From JAGVSR01 sp964589785 (GTDB taxonomy: Bacteria; Pseudomonadota; Alphaproteobacteria; Rhizobiales; Hyphomicrobiaceae): DNA of 64,000 nucleotides. The stretch covers positions 124,001 to 188,000 of the forward strand of contig CAZPUQ010000003.1 of the NCBI GenBank assembly GCA_964589785.1, given 5' to 3'. The stretch's first letter is position 1. Each line of letters begins with the position of its first letter. This document shows positions 8,569 to 17,647 of this stretch, piece by piece. Made by a program: the position numbers and the translations under genes. The notes under the pieces are model-generated. The model made no database searches. It saw only the letters and a list, made by a program, of their open reading frames with translations, and was not told where the DNA came from.

Positions 8569-11500
8569 ATGCACAACGCTGCCGAAGCACAACAAATGTC
8601 CGACATGTCCGAGCCAAAGAAAACCGCAGGTGCAACCAGCGCCGGTGAGCGCGACTGGAGCGACACCCTGTTCCTGCCCAAGACCGATTTTCCCATGCGC
8701 GCCGGTCTGCCCGAGCTCGAGCCGCGGCTCCTGCAGCGCTGGGACGAGATCGGCCTCTACCAGGCGATCCGCGAGCAGTCGCGCGGACGGCCGAAGTTCG
8801 TGCTCCACGACGGCCCGCCCTACGCCAACGGCAACATCCACATCGGGCACGCGCTCAACAAGATCCTCAAGGACCTCGTCGTGAAGTCGCAGCAGATGCT
8901 CGGCTTCGATTGCAACTACGTGCCGGGCTGGGACTGCCACGGCCTGCCCATCGAATGGAAGATCGAGGAGGTCTACCGCGCCAAGGGCCGCAACAAGGAC
9001 GAGGTGCCGGTCAACGAGTTCCGCCGGGAATGCCGCGAGTTCGCGGCGAAGTGGCTCGCCGTGCAGCGTGAGGAGTTCAAGCGTCTCGGCGTCATCGGCG
9101 ACTGGGCGCATCCCTATTCGACGATGGCCTTCCGCGCCGAGGCGACGATCGCACGCGAGATCATGAAGTTTGCGGAGAACGGACTCCTTTACCGCGGCTC
9201 CAAGCCGGTCATGTGGTCGGTCGTGGAGAAAACCGCACTGGCGGAGGCGGAGGTCGAGTACCAGGACTATCAGTCCGATGCGATCTGGGTGAAGTTTCCG
9301 GTCATGGCCATCGGCGGCACCGGCGACGACGAGGATCTGATCGCCAAGCTCATCGACGCCTCGGTCGTCATCTGGACGACGACGCCCTGGACCCTCCCCG
9401 GCAACCGCGCGATCTCCTACTCATCGCGGATCGACTACGGCCTCTACGAGGTCACGGCCGCGCCCGAAGGCAACTGGGCGGCGGTCGGCGATCGCCTCGT
9501 TCTTGCCGACAGGCTCGCCGCGGACGTGATGAAGGCGGCCAAGGTCGAGGCCTACGAGCGCCTGGCCGCCGTGCCCGCGCGCGTTCTGAAGGACGGCGCG
9601 GCGACCTGCGCGCACCCGCTGGCCGATCTCGGCTACGATTTCGACGTGCCGCTCCTCGACGGCGATCATGTCACCGACGACACGGGCACGGGCTTCGTCC
9701 ACACCGCACCGGGCCACGGCTCGGACGACTACATCATCTGGATGCACAATCAGAAGGTGCTGCACCACCGGGAGATCGACACCGCGATCCCGTTCACGGT
9801 CGATGCGGACGGCGTGCTGACCGAGGCCGCGCCGGGCTTCGCCGGCAAGCGCGTCCTGAAGGAGAACGGCGACAAGGGCGACGCCAACGATGCCGTCATC
9901 AAGGCTCTCGCGGAGGCCGGCACGATCATCGCGCGCGGCCGCCTGAAGCACCAGTATCCGCACTCCTGGCGCTCCAAGAAGCCCGTCATCTTCCGCAACA
10001 CGCCGCAATGGTTCATCGCGATGGACCGCGCGTTGGAGGTACCCGGGCAAGCGGCTGAGCCTCACCACCCTCTCCGCGCGCGGGGGGAGAGGGGGGCGAC
10101 GTTGCGGATGCTGGCCGAGGCCGAGATCGCGCGCGTGAAATGGGTGCCGGAGGCGGGCCGCAACCGCATCGGCGGCATGGTCGAGACGCGGCCCGACTGG
10201 GTCGTCTCGCGCCAGCGCGCGTGGGGCGTGCCGATCACCGTATTCCGCAACACGCAGACCGACGAGATCATCCCCAACGCAACCTGGCCGCATTCGGCGG
10301 CGCTCATCGCGCGCATCGAGTCGGCCTTCGCGGAGAAGGGCGCCGACGTCTGGTTCGAGGACGGTGCCAAGGAGCGCTTCCTGGCCGGGCTCGTCCCACC
10401 CGGCGACATGGGCCGGTGGGAGCAGGTGCGGGACGTTCTCGATGTCTGGTTCGATTCGGGCTCCACGCATGCCTTTACACTCGAGGACCCCGTCGCCTTC
10501 CCGGGCCTCAAGGGCATCTCCCGCGGCAGCCTCGTCAAGGGCGGGCAGGACCGCGTCATGTACCTGGAAGGCTCCGACCAGCACCGCGGCTGGTTCCAGT
10601 CGTCGCTGCTCGAAAGCTGCGGCACGCGCGGGCATGCACCTTACGACATCGTGCTGACGCACGGCTTCGTTCTCGACGAGAAGGGCCAGAAGATGTCGAA
10701 GTCGCTCGGCAACGTCGTGGCGCCGCAGGACGTGATGGCGAAGTCCGGCGCGGATATCCTGCGCCTGTGGGTGGCTGCCTCCGATTATTCGGACGACCTG
10801 CGCATCGGACCCGAGATCCTGAAGACGTTCGCGGAGACCTACCGCAAGCTGCGCAATACCATCCGCTGGATGCTCGGCGCGCTGGCGCATTTCGATCCCG
10901 ATCAGGCGGTTTCCTTCAAGGACATGAAGCCGTTCGAGCTCGAGCGCCTCATGCTGCATCGCCTGGCCGAGCTCGACCACGACATCCGCGCCGCCTACGC
11001 GGCCTATGACTTTCGCAAGGTCGTGGCGCTTCTGAGCCACTTCATGAATACCGAGCTCTCGGCCTTCTACTTCGACATCCGCAAGGACGCGCTCTACTGC
11101 GAGGCGCCCTCCAGCCTGAAGCGGCGCGCAGCACTCACTGTCATCGATCACCTGTGCGATGCGATCCTCAAGTGGCTGGCGCCCATCCTGTCGTTCACGG
11201 CCGACGAGGCCTTCGCGCTTTGCCGTGCGCACGAGGCGGCCTCGATCCATCTCGCGGGCTTTCCCAGAATCCCGCGGGAGTGGCGCGACGACAATCTCGC
11301 CGCCAAGTGGGACCGCGTGCGCGAGGTGCGCGGCGCGGTCACGGCGGCGCTCGAGCTCGAGCGGGCGGCCAAGCGCATCGGCTCCTCGCTCGAGGCGGCG
11401 CCGATCGTCTATGTCGATGACAAGGATCTGATGAGCGGGCTTGCGGGCGTCGACATGGCGGAGGTGTGCATCACGTCCGGCATCGAGGTGCGGGCCGGCA

Positions 11501-11688
11501 CACCGCCGGCGGACGTCGTCGTCGCTTCCGATGTCAAGGCGGTCGGCGTCATCCCCAAGCGCGCGGAGGGGCGCAAGTGCGCCCGCTCGTGGCGGATCAC
11601 GACCGACGTCGGTTCCGATCCCGCCTATCCCGCCCTGTCGGCGCGCGATGCGGCGGCCATGCGCGAGATCGACGGGCTTGCCGCCTGA
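8569..11688 (+). CDS. ileS: Isoleucyl-tRNA synthetase
   Basis: Class I synthetase that charges tRNA-Ile. The HIGH motif is in NGNIHIGHALNKIL and the KMSKS motif in GQKMSKSLGN. The editing (CP1) domain and anticodon-binding C-terminus are present. The C-terminus reads GRKCARSW, lacking the full zinc-finger cysteines, as is usual in alphaproteobacteria. From 8569 it is 1039 residues; ATG codons at 8596 and 8605 are equally plausible starts because no strong ribosome site is seen. At 10036-10098 an in-frame stretch of about 20 residues, partly encoded by a palindromic repeat, interrupts the normally short link between FIAMD and TLR. lspA does not follow; ubiA converges with no gap. Confidence 0.95.
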   Translation: MHNAAEAQQMSDMSEPKKTAGATSAGERDWSDTLFLPKTDFPMRAGLPELEPRLLQRWDEIGLYQAIREQSRGRPKFVLHDGPPYANGNIHIGHALNKILKDLVVKSQQMLGFDCNYVPGWDCHGLPIEWKIEEVYRAKGRNKDEVPVNEFRRECREFAAKWLAVQREEFKRLGVIGDWAHPYSTMAFRAEATIAREIMKFAENGLLYRGSKPVMWSVVEKTALAEAEVEYQDYQSDAIWVKFPVMAIGGTGDDEDLIAKLIDASVVIWTTTPWTLPGNRAISYSSRIDYGLYEVTAAPEGNWAAVGDRLVLADRLAADVMKAAKVEAYERLAAVPARVLKDGAATCAHPLADLGYDFDVPLLDGDHVTDDTGTGFVHTAPGHGSDDYIIWMHNQKVLHHREIDTAIPFTVDADGVLTEAAPGFAGKRVLKENGDKGDANDAVIKALAEAGTIIARGRLKHQYPHSWRSKKPVIFRNTPQWFIAMDRALEVPGQAAEPHHPLRARGERGATLRMLAEAEIARVKWVPEAGRNRIGGMVETRPDWVVSRQRAWGVPITVFRNTQTDEIIPNATWPHSAALIARIESAFAEKGADVWFEDGAKERFLAGLVPPGDMGRWEQVRDVLDVWFDSGSTHAFTLEDPVAFPGLKGISRGSLVKGGQDRVMYLEGSDQHRGWFQSSLLESCGTRGHAPYDIVLTHGFVLDEKGQKMSKSLGNVVAPQDVMAKSGADILRLWVAASDYSDDLRIGPEILKTFAETYRKLRNTIRWMLGALAHFDPDQAVSFKDMKPFELERLMLHRLAELDHDIRAAYAAYDFRKVVALLSHFMNTELSAFYFDIRKDALYCEAPSSLKRRAALTVIDHLCDAILKWLAPILSFTADEAFALCRAHEAASIHLAGFPRIPREWRDDNLAAKWDRVREVRGAVTAALELERAAKRIGSSLEAAPIVYVDDKDLMSGLAGVDMAEVCITSGIEVRAGTPPADVVVASDVKAVGVIPKRAEGRKCARSWRITTDVGSDPAYPALSARDAAAMREIDGLAA
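10061..10096. repeat. Palindromic repeat inserted in frame within ileS
   Basis: The segment starts CTCACCACCCTCTCC and ends GGAGAGGGGGG. CCCTCTCC (10068-10075) pairs with GGAGAGGG (10086-10093) around a GC-rich loop. This resembles dispersed CCCTCTCC...GGAGAGGG palindromes familiar from intergenic regions of Hyphomicrobiales. Here it is read through as protein (Pro-His-His-Pro-Leu-Arg and so on) without breaking the frame. Confidence 0.6.
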
Positions 11689-12666
11689 TCACGCAAAGCC
11701 CGACCACCACGACAGGAACATGTCGACGGAAAGTCCCAGGAAGATGGCGAGGCCGACGTCCCGGTTCGAGCGGAAGCGCCGGAGGCAGTTCCTCGGATCG
11801 GCGATGTCGAGGCTCGAGACTTGCCAGGCGAGCTGAAGGCCGACGAGGGCGAGCGTCAGAAAGAAGATCAGGTGGGCACCGGCGAGGAAGCCGGCCACGA
11901 TCCAAAGGACGATCGCGATGGAGTAGAAGACGCCGACCCAGGTCGGGCTGTCGTCGCCGAACTTCAGCGCCGTGGACTTGAGGCCGAGCATCAGGTCGTC
12001 CTCGGCATCCTGGTGGGCGTAGATCGTATCGTAGCCGATCGTCCACGCCACGGCGCCGAAGTAGAGCGCGACCGGGGCCGTGGCGAGCGAAGCTTCGTCC
12101 GCCGCCCATCCGACGAGCGCGCCCCAGTTGAAGGCGAGGCCGAGGACGAGCTGCGGCCAGTAGGTGTAGCGCTTCATGTAGGGATAGATCAGCACCAGCG
12201 CGAGCGACGTCGCGCCGAGGAACACGGTGAACCAGTTGAACTGCAGCAGCACGGCGAGGCCGATGGCGCCGAGGATGCCGATGAGCACGAGGGCATCTTC
12301 CGGCGTCACCTGCCTCGAGGGAATGGGCCGGCTCGCCGTGCGCGCGACCTGGGCGTCGAAATCGCGGTCGACGTAGTCGTTATAGGCGCAGCCCGCTCCG
12401 CGCATGACGAGAGCGCCGATGGCGAGCAGCAGCATGTACCAGAGGCTCGGGTGCGGCCGGCCCTCGTCGATCTCCGCCAGCGCCAGCGACCACCAGCATG
12501 GAAACAGCAGCAACCACGTGCCGATGGGCCGGTCGAGCCGCATCAGGCGCAGGTAGGGGCGCCAGCCATCCGGCGCAAAGCGGTCCACCCAGTTGTCCGC
12601 CGGCGCATCGGGCACGCGGACCGCGGAGACGGACTCGGGCGCGGGGGTCATCGACGTGTCGCTCAT
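11689..12666 (-). CDS. ubiA: 4-hydroxybenzoate octaprenyltransferase
   Basis: Integral membrane prenyltransferase of ubiquinone synthesis, joining a polyprenyl chain to 4-hydroxybenzoate. The Asp-rich motif NDYVDRDFDAQVARTASRP binds the prenyl diphosphate via magnesium. The second motif YDTIYAHQDAEDD is also present. Eight or nine hydrophobic segments are visible. The ATG at 12666 (325 residues) is preferred; the frame is open to 12777 but the extra residues are Arg/Pro-rich and unlike the family. The stop codon abuts the ileS stop. Confidence 0.94.
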   Translation of the reverse strand: MSDTSMTPAPESVSAVRVPDAPADNWVDRFAPDGWRPYLRLMRLDRPIGTWLLLFPCWWSLALAEIDEGRPHPSLWYMLLLAIGALVMRGAGCAYNDYVDRDFDAQVARTASRPIPSRQVTPEDALVLIGILGAIGLAVLLQFNWFTVFLGATSLALVLIYPYMKRYTYWPQLVLGLAFNWGALVGWAADEASLATAPVALYFGAVAWTIGYDTIYAHQDAEDDLMLGLKSTALKFGDDSPTWVGVFYSIAIVLWIVAGFLAGAHLIFFLTLALVGLQLAWQVSSLDIADPRNCLRRFRSNRDVGLAIFLGLSVDMFLSWWSGFA

Positions 12667-12845
12667 GACGTGTCTTTCGTGACGTGCGTCTTGCAACGCC
12701 TCTTTACGGGGACGGTGCCGAGCGATCGGTCCCGCCGCGGGCGGCCGCACCGTAGTCCTCGGGGACGGCGCATGCAACGGCGCCGGGGGCCGGTTACGCC
12801 GGACCGCCGGTGCGCTAAGGAGTAGGGACGAACCGTGAGGAAACC

Positions 12846-13586
12846 ATGGCCGTCCACGATTTCACATCGCAGCGGGTCCATCTCGCAGCGCCGCTGGCGG
12901 CAGGAGCGCAGATCCCGCTGACGCGGGAGCAGGCCAACTATCTCCTCAACGTGCTGCGCCTGAAGGCCGGCGCTACGATCCTCGTCTTCAACGGACGGGA
13001 TGGCGAATGGCGGGCGCGGCTCGAAGAGGTGACGAAGCGGGCCGCGGTGCTCACCATCGGCGAGCAGGTCCGCCCGCAGGCCGAGGGACCCGACATCGAC
13101 TACGTCTTCGCGCCCTTGAAGCACGCGCGGCTCGACTACATGGTCCAGAAGGCGACCGAGATGGGCGTGCGGCGGCTCTGCCCGGTCCTCACGCGGCACA
13201 CCATCGCCGAGCGGATCAACCTCGACCGCATGCGGGCCAACGTCATCGAGGCGGCCGAGCAATGCGGCATCCTGCGTGTGCCGGAGGTCTGCGAGCCCGT
13301 GCGGCTCGCCGCGCTGCTCGCCGGATGGGACGAGAGGCGCACGATCGTCTATTGCGATGAGGCGGCTGCGGTCGCCGATCCGGTCGCGGCGCTGCGGACG
13401 ATCCCCTTAGGACCGGTCGCCGTCCTCGTCGGCCCTGAAGGCGGCTTCGCGGACGAGGAGCGCGCCGCGATGCGCGCGAAGCCCTTCATCCGAGCCCTGT
13501 CGCTCGGACCCCGCATCCTGCGCGCAGATACCGCAGCCGTGGCCGCGCTCGCGCTCGTCAACGCGACGCTTGGCGACTGGCGCTAG
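12846..13586 (+). CDS. rsmE: 16S rRNA m3U1498 methyltransferase RsmE
   Basis: SPOUT-class methyltransferase that methylates N3 of U1498 in 16S rRNA. The 246-residue product has the N-terminal PUA-like domain and the C-terminal knot with VLVGPEGGFADEE and LGPRILRADTAAVAAL, the S-adenosylmethionine-binding signature. HARLDYMVQKATEMGV is also family-typical. It diverges from ubiA with about 180 nt between starts. gshA follows on the same strand after about 140 nt, a conserved neighbour pair in this order. Confidence 0.95.
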   Translation: MAVHDFTSQRVHLAAPLAAGAQIPLTREQANYLLNVLRLKAGATILVFNGRDGEWRARLEEVTKRAAVLTIGEQVRPQAEGPDIDYVFAPLKHARLDYMVQKATEMGVRRLCPVLTRHTIAERINLDRMRANVIEAAEQCGILRVPEVCEPVRLAALLAGWDERRTIVYCDEAAAVADPVAALRTIPLGPVAVLVGPEGGFADEERAAMRAKPFIRALSLGPRILRADTAAVAALALVNATLGDWR

Positions 13587-13725
13587 GCCGCTCGTCGACG
13601 CCGTGCGCGGCTTACCCTTAACAGGTTGCCTCGACACTTGTGCGAGCGAGGTCGCCTCGTCATAACCTTGCCCGTTGCGCGCGTCTCGCGATGCGCCGGC
13701 TCCCGTCCTCCGTCAAGGTTTCCGG

Positions 13726-15120
13726 ATGTCGACCCGCCAGTCAGGTGCCGCAAGCCAGATCGTCACGTCGCGGACCGATCTCGTCGCCTGGATCGCGGCC
13801 GGCGAGAAGCCGAAGCCGGCCTGGTGCATCGGCACGGAGCACGAGAAGTTCGTCTTCCATACCTGCTGCCTGACGCCCGTGCCCTACGACGGCGCCGACG
13901 GCATTCGCGCGCTCATGCAGGCCCTCATCGACCGCTATGGCTGGGAGCCGATCCGCGAGGGGGGCAAGATCATCGCGCTGAAGCGCCCCGAGACCGAGAC
14001 GCAGGGGCTCGTCGGCGGCACGATCAGCCTGGAGCCGGGCGGACAGTTCGAGCTCTCCGGCGCGCCGATGGAAAACCTGCATCAGACCGCCGCCGAGACG
14101 CAGGAGCACCTGCGCGAGGTGCTCGCCGTGGGCGAGGATCTGGGGATCGGCTTCCTCGGCATGGGCTTCTCGCCCAAATGGTCGCTCGCGGAGACGCCGC
14201 GCATGCCGAAGGCCCGCTACGAGGTCATGACGCGCTACATGCCCACCGTGGGCCGGCGCGGCCTCGACATGATGTATCGCACGGCGACGATCCAGGTGAA
14301 CCTCGACTTTTCCGACGAGGCCGACATGGTGAAGAAGCTGCGCGTCTCGCTGGCGCTGCAGCCGATCGCAACCGCGCTCTTTGCCTCCTCGCCGTTCACG
14401 GAGGGTAGACCCAACGGCTTCAAGTCGCTGCGCAGCGAGGTGTGGCGCGATACCGACCCGACCCGCACGGGCATGCTGCCGTTCGTCTTCGAGGACGGCA
14501 TGGGATACGAGCGCTATGTCGACTACGCGCTCGATGTGCCGATGTACTTCGTCTATCGCGACGGGCGCTACATCGACGTGGCCGGCGCTTCGTTCCGCTC
14601 CTTCATGGACGGCAAGCTCGTTGTCCTGCCGGGCGAGCGCCCGACGCTCGACGACTGGTCGGACCATTTGACCACCCTGTTTCCGGAGGTGCGGCTGAAG
14701 CGCTTCCTGGAGATGCGGGGTGCGGACGGCGGCCGCTGGCGCCGCATCTGCGCGCTGCCGGCTCTCTGGGTCGGCCTGCTTTACGACGAGACGGCGCTGG
14801 AAGCGGCCTGGGAGCTGGTGCGGACCTGGACCGCCGAGGAGCGGCAGGACCTGCGCGACCGCGTGCCGAGGAACGCCTTCGACACACCATTCCGCGATAC
14901 AACGGCAGGCGCCCTGGCGCTCCAGGTGCTGCACATCGCCCGGGCCGGGCTCCGGCGACGGGCCCGCATCAACCGGTCCGGACAGGACGAGACGGTCTAT
15001 CTGGAGCCCCTTTTCGAGCTGGTCCACGCCCGGAAAACGGTTGCAGACGAGCTTCTTGAGCGATTCCACGGCCGATGGAAGGGCTCGGTCGATCCGATCT
15101 TCGAGGAGCTGGCGTTCTGA
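13726..15120 (+). CDS. gshA: Glutamate-cysteine ligase, plant/alphaproteobacterial type
   Basis: ATP-dependent first step of glutathione synthesis, joining glutamate and cysteine. The 464-residue sequence is of the GCS2 type found in plants and alphaproteobacteria, with CIGTEHEKFVFH, GGTISLEPGGQFELSGAP and MYRTATIQVNLDFSDEADM as recognisable blocks. The start at 13726 (MSTRQSG) is chosen because homologues begin close to it; the frame opens 17 codons earlier at 13675. Together with the 5-oxoprolinase near 25-28 kb, it gives the window two enzymes of glutathione turnover. Confidence 0.93.
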   Translation: MSTRQSGAASQIVTSRTDLVAWIAAGEKPKPAWCIGTEHEKFVFHTCCLTPVPYDGADGIRALMQALIDRYGWEPIREGGKIIALKRPETETQGLVGGTISLEPGGQFELSGAPMENLHQTAAETQEHLREVLAVGEDLGIGFLGMGFSPKWSLAETPRMPKARYEVMTRYMPTVGRRGLDMMYRTATIQVNLDFSDEADMVKKLRVSLALQPIATALFASSPFTEGRPNGFKSLRSEVWRDTDPTRTGMLPFVFEDGMGYERYVDYALDVPMYFVYRDGRYIDVAGASFRSFMDGKLVVLPGERPTLDDWSDHLTTLFPEVRLKRFLEMRGADGGRWRRICALPALWVGLLYDETALEAAWELVRTWTAEERQDLRDRVPRNAFDTPFRDTTAGALALQVLHIARAGLRRRARINRSGQDETVYLEPLFELVHARKTVADELLERFHGRWKGSVDPIFEELAF

Positions 15121-15269
15121 GGTGGGAATGGCGCCCGGCCGTGGCCAGGAAAGTCTTGCCGCCGGTTCAGGTCGCGTTCATCCTCGGTCCGCTAGAACGG
15201 CGTCCATCGAAGCGCGGAGCTTCGCGTTGGAATCTGGCCAAGAGCCCGGAAAGGGCGCGGAGGTAGACC

Positions 15270-15488
15270 GTGACGATCAAGAACTGGACATTCGCCGTGC
15301 TGGCGGTCGGTGCCGCCTATGCGGCGCTGACGGCCGGGGGGCATCTCCTGGTCGGGGACGAGGCGTCCGCCAACCAGTGCGCGGCCCAGTGCTACGCGCA
15401 GGAGAACGCGTGCCGCCGGGCGACGAACGACGACCCCAAGTGCGGCGCCGAGTTGACGAAGTGCTTGCAGTCCTGCCGCGGCAAGTAG
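15270..15488 (+). CDS. Small exported protein with twin CX3C cysteine motifs
   Basis: A 72-residue protein with a GTG start 6 nt after a clear GGAGG (15259-15263). Residues 6-22 are hydrophobic and look like a signal peptide or membrane anchor. The rest is polar with six cysteines at 37, 41, 48, 58, 65 and 69, giving the mirror-symmetric spacing C-x3-C-x6-C-x9-C-x6-C-x3-C. This is what a disulfide-clamped helical hairpin would show, as in twin-CX3C proteins. I do not recognise a named family. It lies 149 nt after gshA and converges on lutC. Confidence 0.6.
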   Translation: MTIKNWTFAVLAVGAAYAALTAGGHLLVGDEASANQCAAQCYAQENACRRATNDDPKCGAELTKCLQSCRGK

Positions 15489-15519
15489 CGGCTTTCCCAT
15501 CCATCGCCATGCCCATAGC

Positions 15520-15548
15520 GATCAGGGTGCCGCGCCGGCGCCCTGATC
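15520..15548. terminator. 13-bp stem hairpin at the end of lutC
   Basis: GATCAGGGTGCCG (15520-15532) pairs with CGGCGCCCTGATC (15536-15548), with one G-T wobble and a 3-nt loop. It covers the lutC stop codon and lies 31 nt beyond the convergent small cysteine-rich gene. No T-run follows on either strand, so it may be an RNA-stabilising or pausing hairpin rather than a classical terminator. Confidence 0.35.
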
Positions 15549-16181
15549 CGTTTCCGGCACGATGAAGACGATGAGGCGCCGCGGTCCGTGCGCGCCCATA
15601 ACGATGCGCCCGCCGATGTCGGCCGTGCGCGACGCGCCCGAGACGAAGTTGATCGTGCGCGGCAGGCCCGAGCCGTACGTCGCGCGCAGGACGACATTGG
15701 CGTCCTCGAACGTGCCCACGATGGCCCGACGGTCGAGCACGACGAGATGCGTCTCCGGCAGGAACGCGAGCGTGGTCGGATTGTCGGGGCCGGACGCCAC
15801 CACCACGGTCCCCGTCTCGGCGATGCCGGCCAGCGCGCGCGACACACCTGTCGCGTCCGCCGCCTGCGCCGCGCCGGACAGGACCGCAATTCCGCAGCCC
15901 GCCCAGTCGAGGCGCCGCAGTGCCGGATCGCAGAGGCGCACGGCGCGCGCCGCCTCGCCCGCGGGTGCGAGCACGCCCGTCACCGCCCGCGGCAGCGCGT
16001 CCAGTGCAGGGAGCCCGACGGTCAGCGTGCCCTTGGTGCGCGCGACGGCGCGGAAGCGCGCGACGGCCTCAGTGCCAGAGGTCGTCAGACTGGGCGGCGG
16101 CGCAGGCCGGACGGCGGCACCCGTGCTCCTGTTGGGGCCGAGGGCGGCGCGGACGCGGGCGAGAATGGCATCGCGGCTCAT
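15522..16181 (-). CDS. lutC: Lactate utilization protein LutC
   Basis: A 219-residue LUD-domain protein, the third component of the LutABC iron-sulfur L-lactate dehydrogenase complex. Recognisable blocks are SRDAILARVRAALG at the N-terminus, ETGTVVVASG and the closing segment GASRTADIGG followed by GAHGPRRL. Its ATG overlaps the lutB stop as ATGA (16178-16181), showing translational coupling. It is the last gene of lysR-lutA-lutB-lutC. Confidence 0.9.
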   Translation of the reverse strand: MSRDAILARVRAALGPNRSTGAAVRPAPPPSLTTSGTEAVARFRAVARTKGTLTVGLPALDALPRAVTGVLAPAGEAARAVRLCDPALRRLDWAGCGIAVLSGAAQAADATGVSRALAGIAETGTVVVASGPDNPTTLAFLPETHLVVLDRRAIVGTFEDANVVLRATYGSGLPRTINFVSGASRTADIGGRIVMGAHGPRRLIVFIVPETDQGAGAAP

Positions 16182-17647
16182 CGCGGAACGCCTCGCTCGG
16201 TTTCTTTCCAAAGCTGCTGGAACGTGCGGCCCTGCGGTGCCGGCAGGTCGCGATGGACGAGCCAGCCGCGCGCGAAGGGGAGGCGGCGGAAGGCGCCGCG
16301 CCGGCGGCCGAGGGCGCCGCCGGCTGCCACCACGAAGCGCGCGAGGAGATGGTAGAGGCGAGGCCGCGCTGCCGCATAGGCCCAGAGCGCATGCCCCGCG
16401 CGCGCGGGCAGCGTGCCGCCACCCGCCGCGCGCGCCATCTCCCGCCAGGTCCGCATGAGGGAGACGAGTGGGATCTTGACCGGGCAGACGGCCTCGCAGC
16501 TCCCGCAGAAGGTCGAGGCGTTCGGCAGGTGGCTCGTCTCGGCGATGCCGAGCAGGGCGGGCATCAGCACCGCTCCGATAGGTCCCGGATAGACCGTGCC
16601 GTAAGCGTGCCCGCCGATCGCAGTATAGACGGGGCAGTGGTTGAGGCAGGCGCCGCAGCGGATGCAGCGCAAGGCCTCGTGCCACGGCGAGGCCAGCATG
16701 TCCGTGCGGCCGTTGTCGACGACAACGACATGGCTTTCGCAGGGACCGTCCGCATCGCCGTCCCGGCGTGCTCCGGTGGCAAGCGTGACGTAGGCCGTCA
16801 TGTCCTGGCCGGTCGCCGAGCGGGCGAGCACGCGCAGGAGTGCCGTGGCGTCGTCGAGCGTGGCAACGACCTTGTCGATCGTCGCCACGACGATGTGCAC
16901 CCGCGGCAGCGTCTGCGCCAGGTCGCCGTTGCCTTCGTTGGTGACGATGATCGCGGAGCCGGTCTCCGCAACGAGGAAGTTGGCGCCCGTGATACCGACA
17001 TCGGCCGTCAGGAACTTCTCGCGCAGGATGTTGCGTGCCTCCGCAACGAGGCTCTCCGGGCCGTTCAGCGGACGGTCGAGCGGCAGATGCGTGTGGTAGG
17101 TGCGGAAGTCCGCCTCCACGTCCGCCTCGGTCAGGTGAATGGCGGGTGCAAGGATGTGGCTCGGCGCCTCGCCGCGGTTCTGGATGATGTACTCGCCGAG
17201 ATCGGTCTCGATCACGTCGAGGCCCTCGGCGGCGAGATGGGCGTTGAGTCCGATCTCCTCCGTCACCATCGACTTGCCCTTGACGATGAGCTGCGCGCCG
17301 GCGGCGCGGCAGATGTCCGCAACGATACGTCGCGCGTGCGCCGCATCGCCGGCCCAATGGACGCACGAGCCCGCCGCCGTCGCACGCGTGTCGAAGGCTT
17401 CGAGGTAGAGGTCGAGGTTGGCGAGCGCATGGTCGCGGACCGCGCGGGCGTGCTCGCGCATGTCCTCGAACTCAGGCACGGCTGCGACGGCGGCGCGGCG
17501 CTGGGTGACGAGGCCGCCTGGATGCGTGGCGAGGGCGGTCCGCAGGCGCGGGTCGGCGAGTGCGGCCGCCACGTTGCCGGAGAACGATGCGCTTGGGGAG
17601 GTCGTGCCGCCTGTCGTGGGACCGTCTGTCACGGGACCGCCTGTCAT
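16178..17647 (-). CDS. lutB: Lactate utilization iron-sulfur protein LutB
   Basis: A 489-residue protein with an N-terminal LUD domain (VKGKSMVTEEIGLN, GANFLVAETGSAIIVTNEGNG) and a C-terminal ferredoxin-like pair of 4Fe-4S sites (CIRCGACLNHCPV and CGSCEAVCPVKIP). It carries electrons in L-lactate oxidation to pyruvate. The ATG at 17647 overlaps the lutA stop as ATGA. The frame is open upstream but that part is lutA in another phase. Length and both cluster motifs are intact. Confidence 0.93.
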   Translation of the reverse strand: MTGGPVTDGPTTGGTTSPSASFSGNVAAALADPRLRTALATHPGGLVTQRRAAVAAVPEFEDMREHARAVRDHALANLDLYLEAFDTRATAAGSCVHWAGDAAHARRIVADICRAAGAQLIVKGKSMVTEEIGLNAHLAAEGLDVIETDLGEYIIQNRGEAPSHILAPAIHLTEADVEADFRTYHTHLPLDRPLNGPESLVAEARNILREKFLTADVGITGANFLVAETGSAIIVTNEGNGDLAQTLPRVHIVVATIDKVVATLDDATALLRVLARSATGQDMTAYVTLATGARRDGDADGPCESHVVVVDNGRTDMLASPWHEALRCIRCGACLNHCPVYTAIGGHAYGTVYPGPIGAVLMPALLGIAETSHLPNASTFCGSCEAVCPVKIPLVSLMRTWREMARAAGGGTLPARAGHALWAYAAARPRLYHLLARFVVAAGGALGRRRGAFRRLPFARGWLVHRDLPAPQGRTFQQLWKETERGVPR

